DNA of 64,000 nt from positions 620,001 through 684,000 of the forward strand of contig CAVQZC010000012.1 of the NCBI GenBank assembly GCA_963718315.1. Reading direction: 5' to 3'. Below, piece by piece: positions 16,501 to 25,611 of this stretch. The position numbers and the translations under genes are program-made. Position 1 is the first letter of the stretch; every line of letters starts with the position of its first letter. The notes under the pieces were generated by a model, which saw only the letters and a program-made list of their open reading frames with translations, was not told the DNA's origin and ran no database searches. This DNA comes from CAVQZC01 sp963718315 (GTDB lineage: Bacteria; Actinomycetota; Thermoleophilia; Gaiellales; JAICJC01).

Positions 16501-17401
16501 TCATCGCGTCTGCTCGATTCTGCGGCGACTCCGAAGCGAGAGCAACCGTCCGGCGATCGCGGCCATCAGGACGAACGCCATCAGGATCAGGGCCGCCGCC
16601 CATGCCTGGTGCTGGGCGTACTGACTGGGCTGCTCGGCGTCGAGGTAGATCGTCATCGGCAGCGATCCCATCGCCTGACGCGGATCGAGCGTGACCTGGT
16701 TGGCGAAGATCGAACAGGTGAGCAGGATCGGTGCGGTCTCGCCTGCGGCGCGAGCGATCGCGAGGATCGTGGCCGTCACCATCCCTCCGACCGCGGTCGG
16801 CAGAATGATGGTCACGACTGTCCGCGCCCTGGTCGCGCCCGAGCGCCATGCCGCCCTCGCGGAGCTGTGCCGGCACCAGAGCCAGCACCTCCTCGGTCGA
16901 GCGGGCGATGATCGGCACCATCACGATCGACAGGGCGACAGCCGCGGCGTAGCGCGCTGTATCCGTGGCCGACGACGAGCAAGCCGAAGATGAACACGCC
17001 GATGACGATGGTCGGCACCCCGGCCAGCAGGTTCAGCACCAGGCGGATCGCGTCCGCCGTCGCGCCGGGAGGCGAACTCGGCGTTGAAGATCGCGATCAG
17101 GATCCCGAACGGGACCGCGATCAGCGTGGCGATGCCGGTGATGATCACGGTGCCGATGATGGAGTTCTTGATGCCGCCGGTCGTGTTGCCGTACGCGTCG
17201 GTGCTGGGCACCTCGGTGAACAGGTTGAGGCTGAGCGCCGACGCGCCTCGGCGGAACACCGCGTAGACGACCAGGATCAACACGGCCATCGCCGCCAGAG
17301 CGGCCAGCGTGCAGAGCGCTTCCATCACGCGCCCGACCAGCTTGCGGCGGCGCGACCGGCGCGGTCGGGCTTCCGAACGGCGACGTCACGACCGAGCTCA
17401 C
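16501..17401 (-). CDS. pstA: Phosphate ABC transporter permease PstA (four +1 frameshifts)
   Basis: Inner-membrane permease. Frame segments in order: VMEALCTLAALAAMAVLILV (first membrane helix), GGIKNSIIGTVIITGIATLI, NLLAGVPTIVIGVFIFGLLV, VPIIARSTEEVLALVPAQLR and TIILPTAVGGMVTATILAIA with ARAAGETAPILL (EAA loop). Single extra bases near 17373, 17068, 16949 and 16838 separate them; removing four gives exactly 299 codons (298 aa), the usual size. GTG at 17401 overlaps the pstC stop (GTGA). Confidence 0.88.
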
Positions 17402-18360
17402 GCGCGCACCCCCATCCGCTTGCGGATCCGGTTGACGATCAGCTGGGCCGCGATGTTCGTCACCAGGCTGATCACCAGCAGGATCACCGCCAGGTAGTAC
17501 AGCGACGAGCGCTGCAGGTCGGTCGCGGTGCCGTTGAACTGGGTGGCGATCCAGGATGCCATCGTCGCCGCCGGCTTGAAGATGGAGCCGAACGGCGAGG
17601 CGTTGTGGCTTCCGATCACCTGTGCAACGGCGATCGCCTCACCGATGGCGCGTGCGAAGCCGAGCATGACGGCGGCAATCAGGCCGCCGCTGACCTGCGG
17701 GATCGCGATCTGCCGCATCACCTCCCATCGCGTCGCCCCAAGCGCCAGCGCGCCTTGCTTGAGCTCGGACGGGACGCTGTTGAACAGCTCCCGGCTGATG
17801 CTCGCGATGATCGGGATCATCATGATCGTCAGAATCAGGCACGCCGGCAGGATCCCCGCGTTGGACGGGTAGCCCGAGAACAGCGGGATGAATCCCAGGT
17901 GGTGGTTGAGCCACGGCTCCACTTCGGTTGCCACGAACGGCCCGAGGACGACGATTCCCCAGAGGCCCAGGATCACGCTTGGGATGGCGGCCAGCAGCTC
18001 GACCATCAACCCGACCGGCGTGCGCAGCACCCTGGGCGCGAGCTCGCTCAGGAACAGGCCGATCGCGATCGCAGTCGGCACCGCGATGATCAGCGCGAAC
18101 AGCGAGGTCAGGAGCGTCCCCTCGAGCAGGTAGAGCGCCCCGAACTGGTTGGTGACCACGTTCCAGTCGGTCGACGTGATGAAGCCGAGGCCGAACGTGG
18201 AGAAGCTGAGCCGGGCGCCGTGCGCGACCTCCCAGATCAGCATCACCATCACGACCAGCAGAACGACGACGGCCGCCGCGCAGATACCGCGCAGACCGAT
18301 CTCGCCGAATCGGGTGCGGCGGGTGAGCGGCAGGCGGCTGGTGGCTGGTTGGACAGACAT
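17398..18360 (-). CDS. pstC: Phosphate ABC transporter permease PstC
   Basis: 320-aa permease, the only undamaged gene of this operon. About six membrane segments and the EAA-loop motif (LGFARAIGEAIAVAQVIGSH) that contacts PstB. ATG at 18360, 65 bp after pstS. Its intact frame among damaged neighbours argues that the protein is under selection and that the surrounding lesions are not long-standing decay. Confidence 0.95.
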   Translation of the reverse strand: MSVQPATSRLPLTRRTRFGEIGLRGICAAAVVVLLVVMVMLIWEVAHGARLSFSTFGLGFITSTDWNVVTNQFGALYLLEGTLLTSLFALIIAVPTAIAIGLFLSELAPRVLRTPVGLMVELLAAIPSVILGLWGIVVLGPFVATEVEPWLNHHLGFIPLFSGYPSNAGILPACLILTIMMIPIIASISRELFNSVPSELKQGALALGATRWEVMRQIAIPQVSGGLIAAVMLGFARAIGEAIAVAQVIGSHNASPFGSIFKPAATMASWIATQFNGTATDLQRSSLYYLAVILLVISLVTNIAAQLIVNRIRKRMGVRA

Positions 18361-18425
18361 GGTGTGTGGAGATGCTACGGGGTGCGGGGCCACGCTGCGT
18401 GGCCCCGCACCCCAGGGAGTGCCGC

Positions 18426-19496
18426 CTACTTGATCTTCGCGATCAGCATCTTGTTGCTCGACACGACGTTCGCCGGAAGCGGCGGGTATCCGATCGGCTC
18501 TCCCAGCGACTGCCCGTCGGAGCTGATCGCCCAGGTGATGAAGGCCCGGAGCGTCGACGCCTTCGGCGACGACTCTGGGCACGATCACGTAGGTGTAGGA
18601 CGCAAGCGGGTAGGCCGAGGACGCCGAGGCCGGCGGGTCGACCAGCTTGATCGTGCCGTCAGAGCGCGTCGTGCCAACCGCTGCGGCTGCGAGCACCGCG
18701 GAGTTCGTCGGCTTCGGGTACTTGCCGGCCGCGTTCTGGATCAGCGCGTAGTCCAGCTTGTCAGCTGCGACGTACGACGTCTCGGCGTAGGTGATGCCGC
18801 CGTCCGTGGCCTGCATCGCAGCGATCACGCCGGAGCTGTGCTCGGCGCCCGGTGCCCACCGGGAACGTCGGCTGCGTGGAGGTGCCGACCTTGCTGGCCC
18901 AGTCAGGATCGACCGACGACAGGTAGTCCGTGAACACGAAGCTGGTGCCGGATCCGTCGCTGCGGTAGATCGGGGTGATGTGCGTCGAGGGCAGGCTCAC
19001 GCCCGGGTTCAGCGCGGCGATCGCCGGGTCGTTCCACTGCTTGATGTTGCCCAGGAAGATGTCGGCGAGCACCTTGCCGGTCAGCTTCAGGTTGTTCGGA
19101 GCACCCTTCACGTTGTAGTCCACCGTGGTCGCGCCGAGCGCCCACGGGATCTGGACGCAGCCCTTGCAGGCCGTCGACCTGGTCGCTCGTCAGCGGGGCG
19201 TCGCTTGCTCCGAAGTCGACCGACCGCGCCGTGATCGCGTCGATGCCGCCACCGCTGCCGACCGCGCCGTAGGTGATGGTTACCGCCGCCGGCGTCTTGA
19301 CGTAGGCAGCCTCCCACTGGGAAACCAGTGGTGCGACGAAGGTGCTGCCTGCGCCGACCAGAACGCTGCTCGACCCCGACGTCGTGCTACCGCCGCTCGA
19401 GCCACTCGAACTGGACGACGATCCGCAGGCCGCAGCTCCGACGGCCACTGCTCCGACCGCCAGCGATGCCGCCAGCAGTCTCAATGTCTTGCGCAT
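18426..19496 (-). CDS. pstS: Phosphate-binding protein PstS (three +1 frameshifts)
   Basis: Periplasm-side lipoprotein that captures phosphate for PstCAB. Lipobox-like GAAACGS after a signal sequence (residues ~1-24), then a Ser/Gly linker and the binding domain: VGAGSTFVAPLVSQWEAAY, YGAVGSGGGIDAI, DFGASDAPLT, RSDGSGTSFVFTDYL. Extra bases near 19163, 18850 and 18577 break the frame; with three removed the gene is exactly 356 codons, ending IAKIK. ATG 19496 has GGAGGCGAGG upstream. A Pho-box-like repeat lies further upstream. Confidence 0.88.
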
Positions 19497-19581
19497 GCCT
19501 CGCCTCCGCATTGAAATCACTCGGTCGGCGTGAATTGTGAAACGGCCGCACGGGATGCGGGAAACGACGTGGAGCCCATGT

Positions 19582-19599
19582 GGTGAAATTCCGGTGAAA
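19582..19599 (-). promoter_or_regulatory. Pho-box-like direct repeat upstream of pstS
   Basis: On the coding strand TTTCACC-GGAA-TTTCACC, two identical 7-mers at an 11-bp period, 86 bp before the pstS ATG. Actinobacterial PhoP boxes are 11-bp direct repeats with a TTCACC core, so activation under phosphate limitation is likely. Confidence 0.65.
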
Positions 19600-19632
19600 G
19601 CCCGCCGGGCCAGTCACCACCGGCGCGGTCAC

Positions 19633-19638
19633 TATCGT
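19633..19638 (+). promoter_or_regulatory. -10 element TATCGT, HipA-like gene
   Basis: TATCGT ends 7 nt before the GTG at 19646; leaderless arrangement. Confidence 0.5.
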
Positions 19639-19645
19639 CCGCCCG

Positions 19646-20422
19646 GTGAACATCGCCACGCGGTCGCTGCGCCGGGTGCGGGCAACCCGGTACGTCACCC
19701 CCCTCCGGGAGGGCGGCTCGCTGCCTGCCGTTGTCGAAGCCGACGACGACGGGCTGTACGTCCTCAAGTTCCGTGGCGCTGGCCAGGGTCCGAAGGCGCT
19801 GGTGGCCGAGATCGTGGCCGGCGAGCTGGCCCGCGCCCTGGAGCTGCCGGTGCCCGAGTTGGTGCTGGCTGACCTCGATCCCGAGCTAGGCCGCGCGGAG
19901 CCCGATGCGGAGATCCAGGACCTGCTGGCCGCCAGCGTCGGCCTGAATCTGGGGATGGACTTCCTGCCCGGCGCACTCGCGTACACCCCTGCCGTTCCGT
20001 CGCCGCCGGACCCGGACCTGGCGGCGTCGATCGTCTGGTTCGACGCCCTCGTCACCAACGTCGACCGCTCGCCGCGAAACCCGAACCTGCTGGTCTGGCA
20101 TGGTGGGCTGTGGATGATCGACCACGGTGCGGCGCTCTACGTGCATCACAGCTGGGCCGATCCCGACGGACATGCGCGCAAGCCGTTTGCCGCGATTCGC
20201 GACCACGTGCTGCTCCCCTGTGCCGGGTCGATCCTCGAGGCCGACCAGCGACTGGCGCCGCTGGTCACCGAGCAGCTGTTGCGAGGGGTGGTCGAGCTGG
20301 CCCCGCTCGAGTGGATGGGCGACGGGACGCCCGAGATGTACGTGCGCTACCTGACGCGGCGGCTCGAGGCGCCGCGGCTGTTCGCCGATGAGGCGGAGGA
20401 GGCCCGCACCGGTGGCGGCTGA
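19646..20422 (+). CDS. HipA-like kinase-fold protein
   Basis: 258-aa protein related to HipA Ser/Thr kinases but shorter and without the HipA N-terminal subdomain. Kinase-type signatures: LYVLKFRGAGQGPKALVAE (ATP-binding Lys), TNVDRSPRNPNLLVW (catalytic Asp with Asn three to five positions on, as in HipA NxDRxxxN) and WMIDHGAALY (metal-binding Asp). No HipB-like antitoxin is present; instead a DUF3037 gene overlaps its end by 11 bp. Such HipA-like/DUF3037 pairs are common in genomes but uncharacterised. A protein-kinase role is inferred. Confidence 0.82.
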   Translation: MNIATRSLRRVRATRYVTPLREGGSLPAVVEADDDGLYVLKFRGAGQGPKALVAEIVAGELARALELPVPELVLADLDPELGRAEPDAEIQDLLAASVGLNLGMDFLPGALAYTPAVPSPPDPDLAASIVWFDALVTNVDRSPRNPNLLVWHGGLWMIDHGAALYVHHSWADPDGHARKPFAAIRDHVLLPCAGSILEADQRLAPLVTEQLLRGVVELAPLEWMGDGTPEMYVRYLTRRLEAPRLFADEAEEARTGGG

Positions 20423-20810
20423 ACCGGTCCCGTTCCAGTACGTGGTGGTGCGCGTCGTGCCCCGCGTCGAGCGGGGCGAGCAGTTCAACGCCGGCGTGGT
20501 GCTGTTCTGCCCAAAGCTCGACTTCCTGGCGGCCCGCGTCGAGCTCGACTCGGTGCGCCTGCAGGCGCTGGCGCCGTCGGCCGAGGCGGCAGACGTGCGG
20601 CGCCACCTGGACGCCGTGGCCGCCGTTGCTGCGGGAGACGCCGGCGCTGGGCCGGTGGCCCGGCTCGACCGGTCGGCCCGGTTTCACTGGCTGGCCTCGC
20701 CTTCGAGCACGATCATCCAGCCATCGCCGATCCACACCGGCCTCTGTGCCGATCCCTCCGCTGCGCTCGACCGCCTGTTCGCGGAGCTGGTCGCTCCGGT
20801 CAGGGACTGA
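20412..20810 (+). CDS. DUF3037 protein, partner of HipA-like kinase
   Basis: 132-aa protein with the DUF3037 pattern: FQYVVVRVVPRVERGEQFNA followed by GVVLFCPKLDFLAARVEL and a C-terminal PSSTIIQPSPIHTGLC. GTG at 20412 lies inside the end of the kinase gene with GGAGGAGG upstream; the open frame also has an ATG at 20388. The overlap implies coupled, probably stoichiometric synthesis. Function unknown; substrate, regulator or neutraliser of the kinase are possibilities. Its 3' end overlaps the convergent beta-helix gene by 11 bp. Confidence 0.85.
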   Translation: MAAEPVPFQYVVVRVVPRVERGEQFNAGVVLFCPKLDFLAARVELDSVRLQALAPSAEAADVRRHLDAVAAVAAGDAGAGPVARLDRSARFHWLASPSSTIIQPSPIHTGLCADPSAALDRLFAELVAPVRD

Positions 20811-23529
20811 CGACGATCGACGAGGACGTGCCCTTCACGACCTTGGCCGCGGTGTCCTTCACCGACACGGTCTGGGCGCCCGGGGTCGCCAGCGTGACCG
20901 TGAACGTGTGCACGCCGTGGTCGGCAACCTTGAAGGTATAGGCGTTGGGCAGGGTTGCCCCGGAATCGGTGCTCGAGAACGAGACCTTGCCGATGTAGGT
21001 GGTGAGCGTTCCTCCGAATGCGTCCCTGGCCGTGACGGTCACGGTGAAGCTCACACCTGCCGTCGCCGCGGTCGGCGCTCCGACCGAGAACGTCACCGGC
21101 TCGGATGTGTCATAGGCGCCGGTGTCGCAGGTGCCGCGCGGGGTGCTTCGGCGCGGATAGCCCCGCTGGTCGAGGTCGTTCACCGGCGTCGATGTGCACA
21201 GCGCTGGGTCGCCGTGCCCGATCGCGGGGCTGCCGGTCTTGAGTGCGAGCGTCTGGGTCGGGCCGCCGTTGTCTGCGAGCACGCCCAACAGGGGATCGAG
21301 CGGGGTCACGCCGTTTCCGGCCTGATCGCCGTTCGTGCCCGCGGTGATACCGCTGCAGAACGAGATGTCGCCGATCAGGTTGTGGCCCATGGTGGTCGCG
21401 GACCCGGTGTTCGTGTTGCAGTCGGGGCCGGCCGCAGCTCCGTTCGCGGCGGTGTTGCCGGCCACGATGTCGTTGCCCAGGTGCACGCTGCCGGCATACA
21501 GTCCGCCGCCATCGCCGTTGCCGATGACGCCCGAGGGATTTCCATTGCCGCGCGTGCCGCCGGCCGCCGAGTTGCCCGCCACCGTGTCGTTGGTCAGCGT
21601 CATCAGGTTGGGAGACCAGAGGCCGCCGCCCAGGCCGTCGCCGCCATTCTGCCCGGCGCCCGAGGTCCCACTGGTGCCGGTCGGCGTGCCGCCCCCGCCG
21701 TCTCCGCCCGCGCCGCCGGTTCCGCCCGCGCCGCCGGTTGCGCTGTTACCGGCCAGCGTGGCGTCGGCGATCGTTATCGACACCGATGCGTTGAGCGAGA
21801 TCCCGCCGCCCTGCGCCGGGTTCGTCCCCCCGCCGATCCCACCTGCACCGCCGTTGCCGCCAGGCTGGCCGGTACTGCCCGCCGAACCACCACCGCCCGC
21901 ACCGCCGGCGCCACCGTTGCCTGACGTGGCGGCATTCGACGCGATGGTCGAGCCGGTGATCCTGAACGTCCCGGAGCTGATCGAGCCGTAGACCACACCG
22001 GCGCCGAACGCGTTGTTCCCGTAGCCTCCGGACCCGCCGGAGCCGCCGTTCTGACCCGGCTTTCCCGGAGACGCCGTTCCGCCGTTGCCTCCCTTGCCGC
22101 CGTCCCCGCCGTGACCGGTGGTCAGCGAGTTGCCCGAGATCGTCGAGTCGGAGACCACCAGGTTCTCGCCGACGAACGTGAGGTAGTAGATGCCGCCGCC
22201 CCAGGCTGGGTTGGCGACGCCCCCGGAGCCGCCCGGAGCGCCGGGCGCGTCGGTGGCGCCATTCGAGCCGGCGCCGCCCTTGCCGCCGTTGCAGCCGGTG
22301 AGGGTGTTGTTCTGGACGGTGCTCGACGTGATGGTCAGGTTGCCGGTGCTGTTCGAGTTTGCGGGAACCATCGAGATGCCGCCTCCCCGCGTGTTGCCGC
22401 AGGTGGCCCACACACTGCCAGGGCCGCCGCCCTGCGACCCGCTGCCGCCGGTGCCACCGGACCCGCCCTTGACCGTGTTGGACGAGACGTCGCTGGACGT
22501 CAGCGTGACGCTCGGCGTATGGCCGTAGTAGCTCGGGCCGCCGCCGAAGATCCCCCCGCCGCCGGTGTAGGTGGCAGCGGCGCCATCGTATGCCTGGTCG
22601 GCCGCGCCGCCGTCGCCCCCGACTCCGGGGGATGCGCTGCCGCCGTTGCCGCCGCCGCCCGCCTGGGCCGTGTTGGAGTCGACCTTCGAGCTGGTCAGCG
22701 AGACCGCAGCGTCGTCGAAGTAGATCCCTCCGCCCTCGGCGCCACCTCCGTCGCCGCCGTTGCCTCCCGTGCCTGGGCTTCCGCTGTCCCAGGATCCTCC
22801 GGCGCCGCCCTTGCCGCCCTTGGCGCTGTTCTTGGTCACGGTGGTGCTGGTGAGTGTGAGCGCCGCGCCGGCGTCGTAGATGCCGCCGCCGAGGCCATTG
22901 CCCCCGTTCGTGCCCGGCGCGCCGCCGTTCTTGGCGCCCGCCTTGCCGGCCTGGCCGACGGCCTGGTCGCCCGTGATCTTCGAGTTCGCGATCGTCACGG
23001 TGCCGGCTGAGAGGTAGATCCCGCCGCCCTCACCGGGGTTGCCTCCGGTCGTGACGGTCGTCGGCGGCTCGGCGGTGTTCTTGCTCACGGTGACGTGCGA
23101 CAGGGCGAGGCTGAGCCCGCTGCTGCGGATGCCGCCGCCCTGGGCGGCCATGCCGTCCGTGATCGTCAGGTCGCTGAGGCTCACCGTCGCGCTGCCGCCG
23201 ATGATGTTGACGGTCGTGTCCAGCCCGCCGCCGTCGATCACGGTGTTCGTCTGCGAAGCTCCGACCAGCGAGACCGACCCGCCGATCACGACGTTCTCGT
23301 CGTAGGTGCCGTTGGCGATCTGGATCGTCGCCGCGCTGGGCGCCTGGTTGAGGGCGTAGCCGATCGTCTTGCAGGGGCTCGACGAGGTCTGGCAGTTGCC
23401 GGTGTCGGTGCCCGTGGGGGCAACGTAGAGCGTGGTTCCCGATGCCGATGCGGACGCCACGCAGCACGCGGCGACAAGGGCAGCCAGGATGGAGCCCGGT
23501 ACGACGGTCGACCCCCGCATACGTCGCAT
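20800..23529 (-). CDS. Secreted Gly-rich beta-helix protein with PGRS-like loops
   Basis: 909-aa exported protein. Signal peptide (residues ~1-30), start of a right-handed beta-helix (TLYVAPTGTDTGNCQTSSSP; CKTIGYALNQAPSAATIQIA), then about ten units of ~50-65 aa. Each unit is a helix rung (for example SLTSSKVDSNTA) followed by a Gly-rich run of GGX triplets (for example KGGKGGAGGSWDSGSPGTGG) and GGGIY. The helix ends with a choice-of-anchor-type block (DNGGPTQTLALKTGSPAIG; DQRGYPR) and an Ig-like domain (residues ~820-905). Likely a cell-surface or extracellular adhesin; binding target unknown. No catalytic pattern seen. High G content comes from the repeats. Confidence 0.85.
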   Translation of the reverse strand: MRRMRGSTVVPGSILAALVAACCVASASASGTTLYVAPTGTDTGNCQTSSSPCKTIGYALNQAPSAATIQIANGTYDENVVIGGSVSLVGASQTNTVIDGGGLDTTVNIIGGSATVSLSDLTITDGMAAQGGGIRSSGLSLALSHVTVSKNTAEPPTTVTTGGNPGEGGGIYLSAGTVTIANSKITGDQAVGQAGKAGAKNGGAPGTNGGNGLGGGIYDAGAALTLTSTTVTKNSAKGGKGGAGGSWDSGSPGTGGNGGDGGGAEGGGIYFDDAAVSLTSSKVDSNTAQAGGGGNGGSASPGVGGDGGAADQAYDGAAATYTGGGGIFGGGPSYYGHTPSVTLTSSDVSSNTVKGGSGGTGGSGSQGGGPGSVWATCGNTRGGGISMVPANSNSTGNLTITSSTVQNNTLTGCNGGKGGAGSNGATDAPGAPGGSGGVANPAWGGGIYYLTFVGENLVVSDSTISGNSLTTGHGGDGGKGGNGGTASPGKPGQNGGSGGSGGYGNNAFGAGVVYGSISSGTFRITGSTIASNAATSGNGGAGGAGGGGSAGSTGQPGGNGGAGGIGGGTNPAQGGGISLNASVSITIADATLAGNSATGGAGGTGGAGGDGGGGTPTGTSGTSGAGQNGGDGLGGGLWSPNLMTLTNDTVAGNSAAGGTRGNGNPSGVIGNGDGGGLYAGSVHLGNDIVAGNTAANGAAAGPDCNTNTGSATTMGHNLIGDISFCSGITAGTNGDQAGNGVTPLDPLLGVLADNGGPTQTLALKTGSPAIGHGDPALCTSTPVNDLDQRGYPRRSTPRGTCDTGAYDTSEPVTFSVGAPTAATAGVSFTVTVTARDAFGGTLTTYIGKVSFSSTDSGATLPNAYTFKVADHGVHTFTVTLATPGAQTVSVKDTAAKVVKGTSSSIVVSP

Positions 23530-23570
23530 TGCGGTATCACGATCCCACAGGTATGGGAGCGTGTCTAGTT

Positions 23571-25460
23571 CTAGTGGTCGCAGTGCCTGGCCGGGGGCGG
23601 GACGTCCAGGCCGGGGTTGCGATCGAAGAAGCCGACCGGCCGCAGCTGGAAGCCGCAGCGCACAACGGGCATCACCGGCCAGTCTTCGAGCCGGGGCACG
23701 TGGTGCGCGCCGAAGACGTACCAGAGGACGACGTCGCGGCCCTCGAGCTCCCGGTCGCGGGCCGTCCAGCGAGGCAGGCCGTCACCGCCCTCGTGCTGGT
23801 TCGGGTACTCACCTGCCGGGTAGCGCTCGCTGGGCACGTACGGCGTGACCCACAGCTGGTGGTCGAGAAAGCGAGAGCGGCGCCTGAACTCGGAGCCGGG
23901 GTCGGCCATCGGGGCGACCGTGTCGCCGGGCACCAGCTCGTAGGCGGTTACGCCACCCATGCGGTTTCGCCTCCCGCCGCTCTCCACCCGCCAGCGACGG
24001 GCTCTCATCTGATCGGCGTCCCGTGCGGCCATCCCCTCCCGTTCGAGCACGGTGCGGGCGGCGTGGAAGGCGGTGCCGTCCGGGTTCCCCGGCCCGGGCG
24101 GGTCGGACCGGGCATCGACCTCGACCACCGTGTTAGCGGTGCCGTCAACGTCCATGTCCAGCCGGGCGCAGAAGAAGTGCTGGTGGTGGGACGCCGCCAC
24201 CCCGGGGGTCACCTCGGTCGCGTGTGACTGGGCGCTTCCCGGCTCGATGCCGGCCGTGTGGACGATCCCGGTCAGCTTGCCTTCGAACTCGATCGAGCCG
24301 TCCTGTCCGAAGTACCAGAAGAAGCCGTACTCGTAGTTCCCGACGGTGGCGATGCACGAGACGACCAGCCGCCGCGCTCGGGCGACGTCGGTGCGTCCGC
24401 TGCGGTCGTCGTGGTGCTTCCAGAGGATGCCGACGTCCTCCTCGTGGATGCAGATGGCGTTGCGGATGGCCGCTGGGCGGCCGCGGCTGTCGCTCACCCA
24501 GGCGTCGAGGTAGCGGATCTCGCCCAGGCAGTCGCAGCCAAGCTCGAGCGAGTTCACGTAGGGCCCGATCCCGTACTCCCCGATGTCGAACGCATTCTTG
24601 AAGTGGACGGTCGGGTTGGGGTCGCCGTAGGGGATCACCAGCTCGGCGATCGACGCGCGGTGGCACACCGGCCGCCGCTCGCCGTGCTCCGTGTAGCCGA
24701 TCTGGTGCAGGACGAGGCCCTCGCGGGCGCTCCAGCCGACCCGCATGTCCCAGCGCTGCCAGTGCAGGTGGCGGCCGTCGAGCGTGAAGCTTGGGCCCTC
24801 GGGCTGAGTGATCTCAATCGGCCGCACGTCGTCGCGGAACCCGTGGCCGCCGCCGTTGCGGTAGTCGCCGTCCCCATCGGGAACCGGCAGCGGCCCGTGG
24901 TCGTCGACGCGGACGACCTCCATCGTGTTCAGGTCGACGACCGCGACCAGGCCGCCGATCGGCCGGGCGTACCCGTTGTCGCCCTCCGTGTCGGCGCGCA
25001 GCCAGGCAAGCCCCCGGATCAGGCGCCTGCCTGGGTCTTCGAACTGTCCCATCGACCACGAGTCGACCATCACCAACTCGGGGTCAGAGATGCCGCGCCG
25101 CGCGAGCGCTGCGCGGTACGCGGGGTTGGCCTTGGCCGCCTCGCCAGCCTCGTAGTACTCGTCGCCGGTGATCGCCGGCTGCATTCCCTCGATGACGTGG
25201 ATCGCTGTCACCGTGCCGCTGCCGAGGTCGACGGTCACCTCCCGGCCGCGGCCGTCCGCGTTGTCGAGGACGACCAGCTGCGCGATCCGCGGGAGCTCCT
25301 CGCCGGCTTCGAGCTCCTCCTTGGTGGGCTCGCTCAGCTCGACGCACGAGTACCGGATGCCCTCTGACAGCCCTGCCTGCTCCCGGACGGCGGCGGCTGC
25401 AGCGGCAATCTCCTCGCCCGACAGCGGCTCGAGCGGGTGAACCTCGGTCGTGGTGGCCAC
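23571..25460 (-). CDS. Copper-containing primary amine oxidase
   Basis: 629-aa copper/topaquinone amine oxidase converting primary amines to aldehydes with H2O2 and ammonia. The cofactor Tyr lies in VGNYEYGFFWYFG (NYEY matches the TPQ consensus N-Y-D/E-Y), copper ligands are the HxH in SHHQHFFCARLDMDVDG and a later His (LDHQLWVTPY). The catalytic Asp is probably in KNAFDIGEYGIG. No signal peptide, so probably cytoplasmic. GTG 25460 chosen; upstream codons in frame lack family similarity. Divergent from the FN3-like gene. Confidence 0.93.
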   Translation of the reverse strand: MATTTEVHPLEPLSGEEIAAAAAAVREQAGLSEGIRYSCVELSEPTKEELEAGEELPRIAQLVVLDNADGRGREVTVDLGSGTVTAIHVIEGMQPAITGDEYYEAGEAAKANPAYRAALARRGISDPELVMVDSWSMGQFEDPGRRLIRGLAWLRADTEGDNGYARPIGGLVAVVDLNTMEVVRVDDHGPLPVPDGDGDYRNGGGHGFRDDVRPIEITQPEGPSFTLDGRHLHWQRWDMRVGWSAREGLVLHQIGYTEHGERRPVCHRASIAELVIPYGDPNPTVHFKNAFDIGEYGIGPYVNSLELGCDCLGEIRYLDAWVSDSRGRPAAIRNAICIHEEDVGILWKHHDDRSGRTDVARARRLVVSCIATVGNYEYGFFWYFGQDGSIEFEGKLTGIVHTAGIEPGSAQSHATEVTPGVAASHHQHFFCARLDMDVDGTANTVVEVDARSDPPGPGNPDGTAFHAARTVLEREGMAARDADQMRARRWRVESGGRRNRMGGVTAYELVPGDTVAPMADPGSEFRRRSRFLDHQLWVTPYVPSERYPAGEYPNQHEGGDGLPRWTARDRELEGRDVVLWYVFGAHHVPRLEDWPVMPVVRCGFQLRPVGFFDRNPGLDVPPPARHCDH

Positions 25461-25611
25461 ACCTGCATCATTCCAGACGCGGGCGGTTCCGGCCGTTCGG
25501 GGTGCCTCGTGTGGGGGACGCGGGGCCGTTTGGCGTTCTTGCATCATGAGAGTGCGGTGCCGTCCGGCGCCCGTCCCAACGCGCCCCCTGATCAAGGAGC
25601 CCGAAGTCCCT

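Noticed and set aside
20800..23529. True PE_PGRS protein
   Set aside because: It has Gly-rich GGX runs but no PE domain; it begins with a signal peptide and a beta-helix, so the likeness is limited to the loops.
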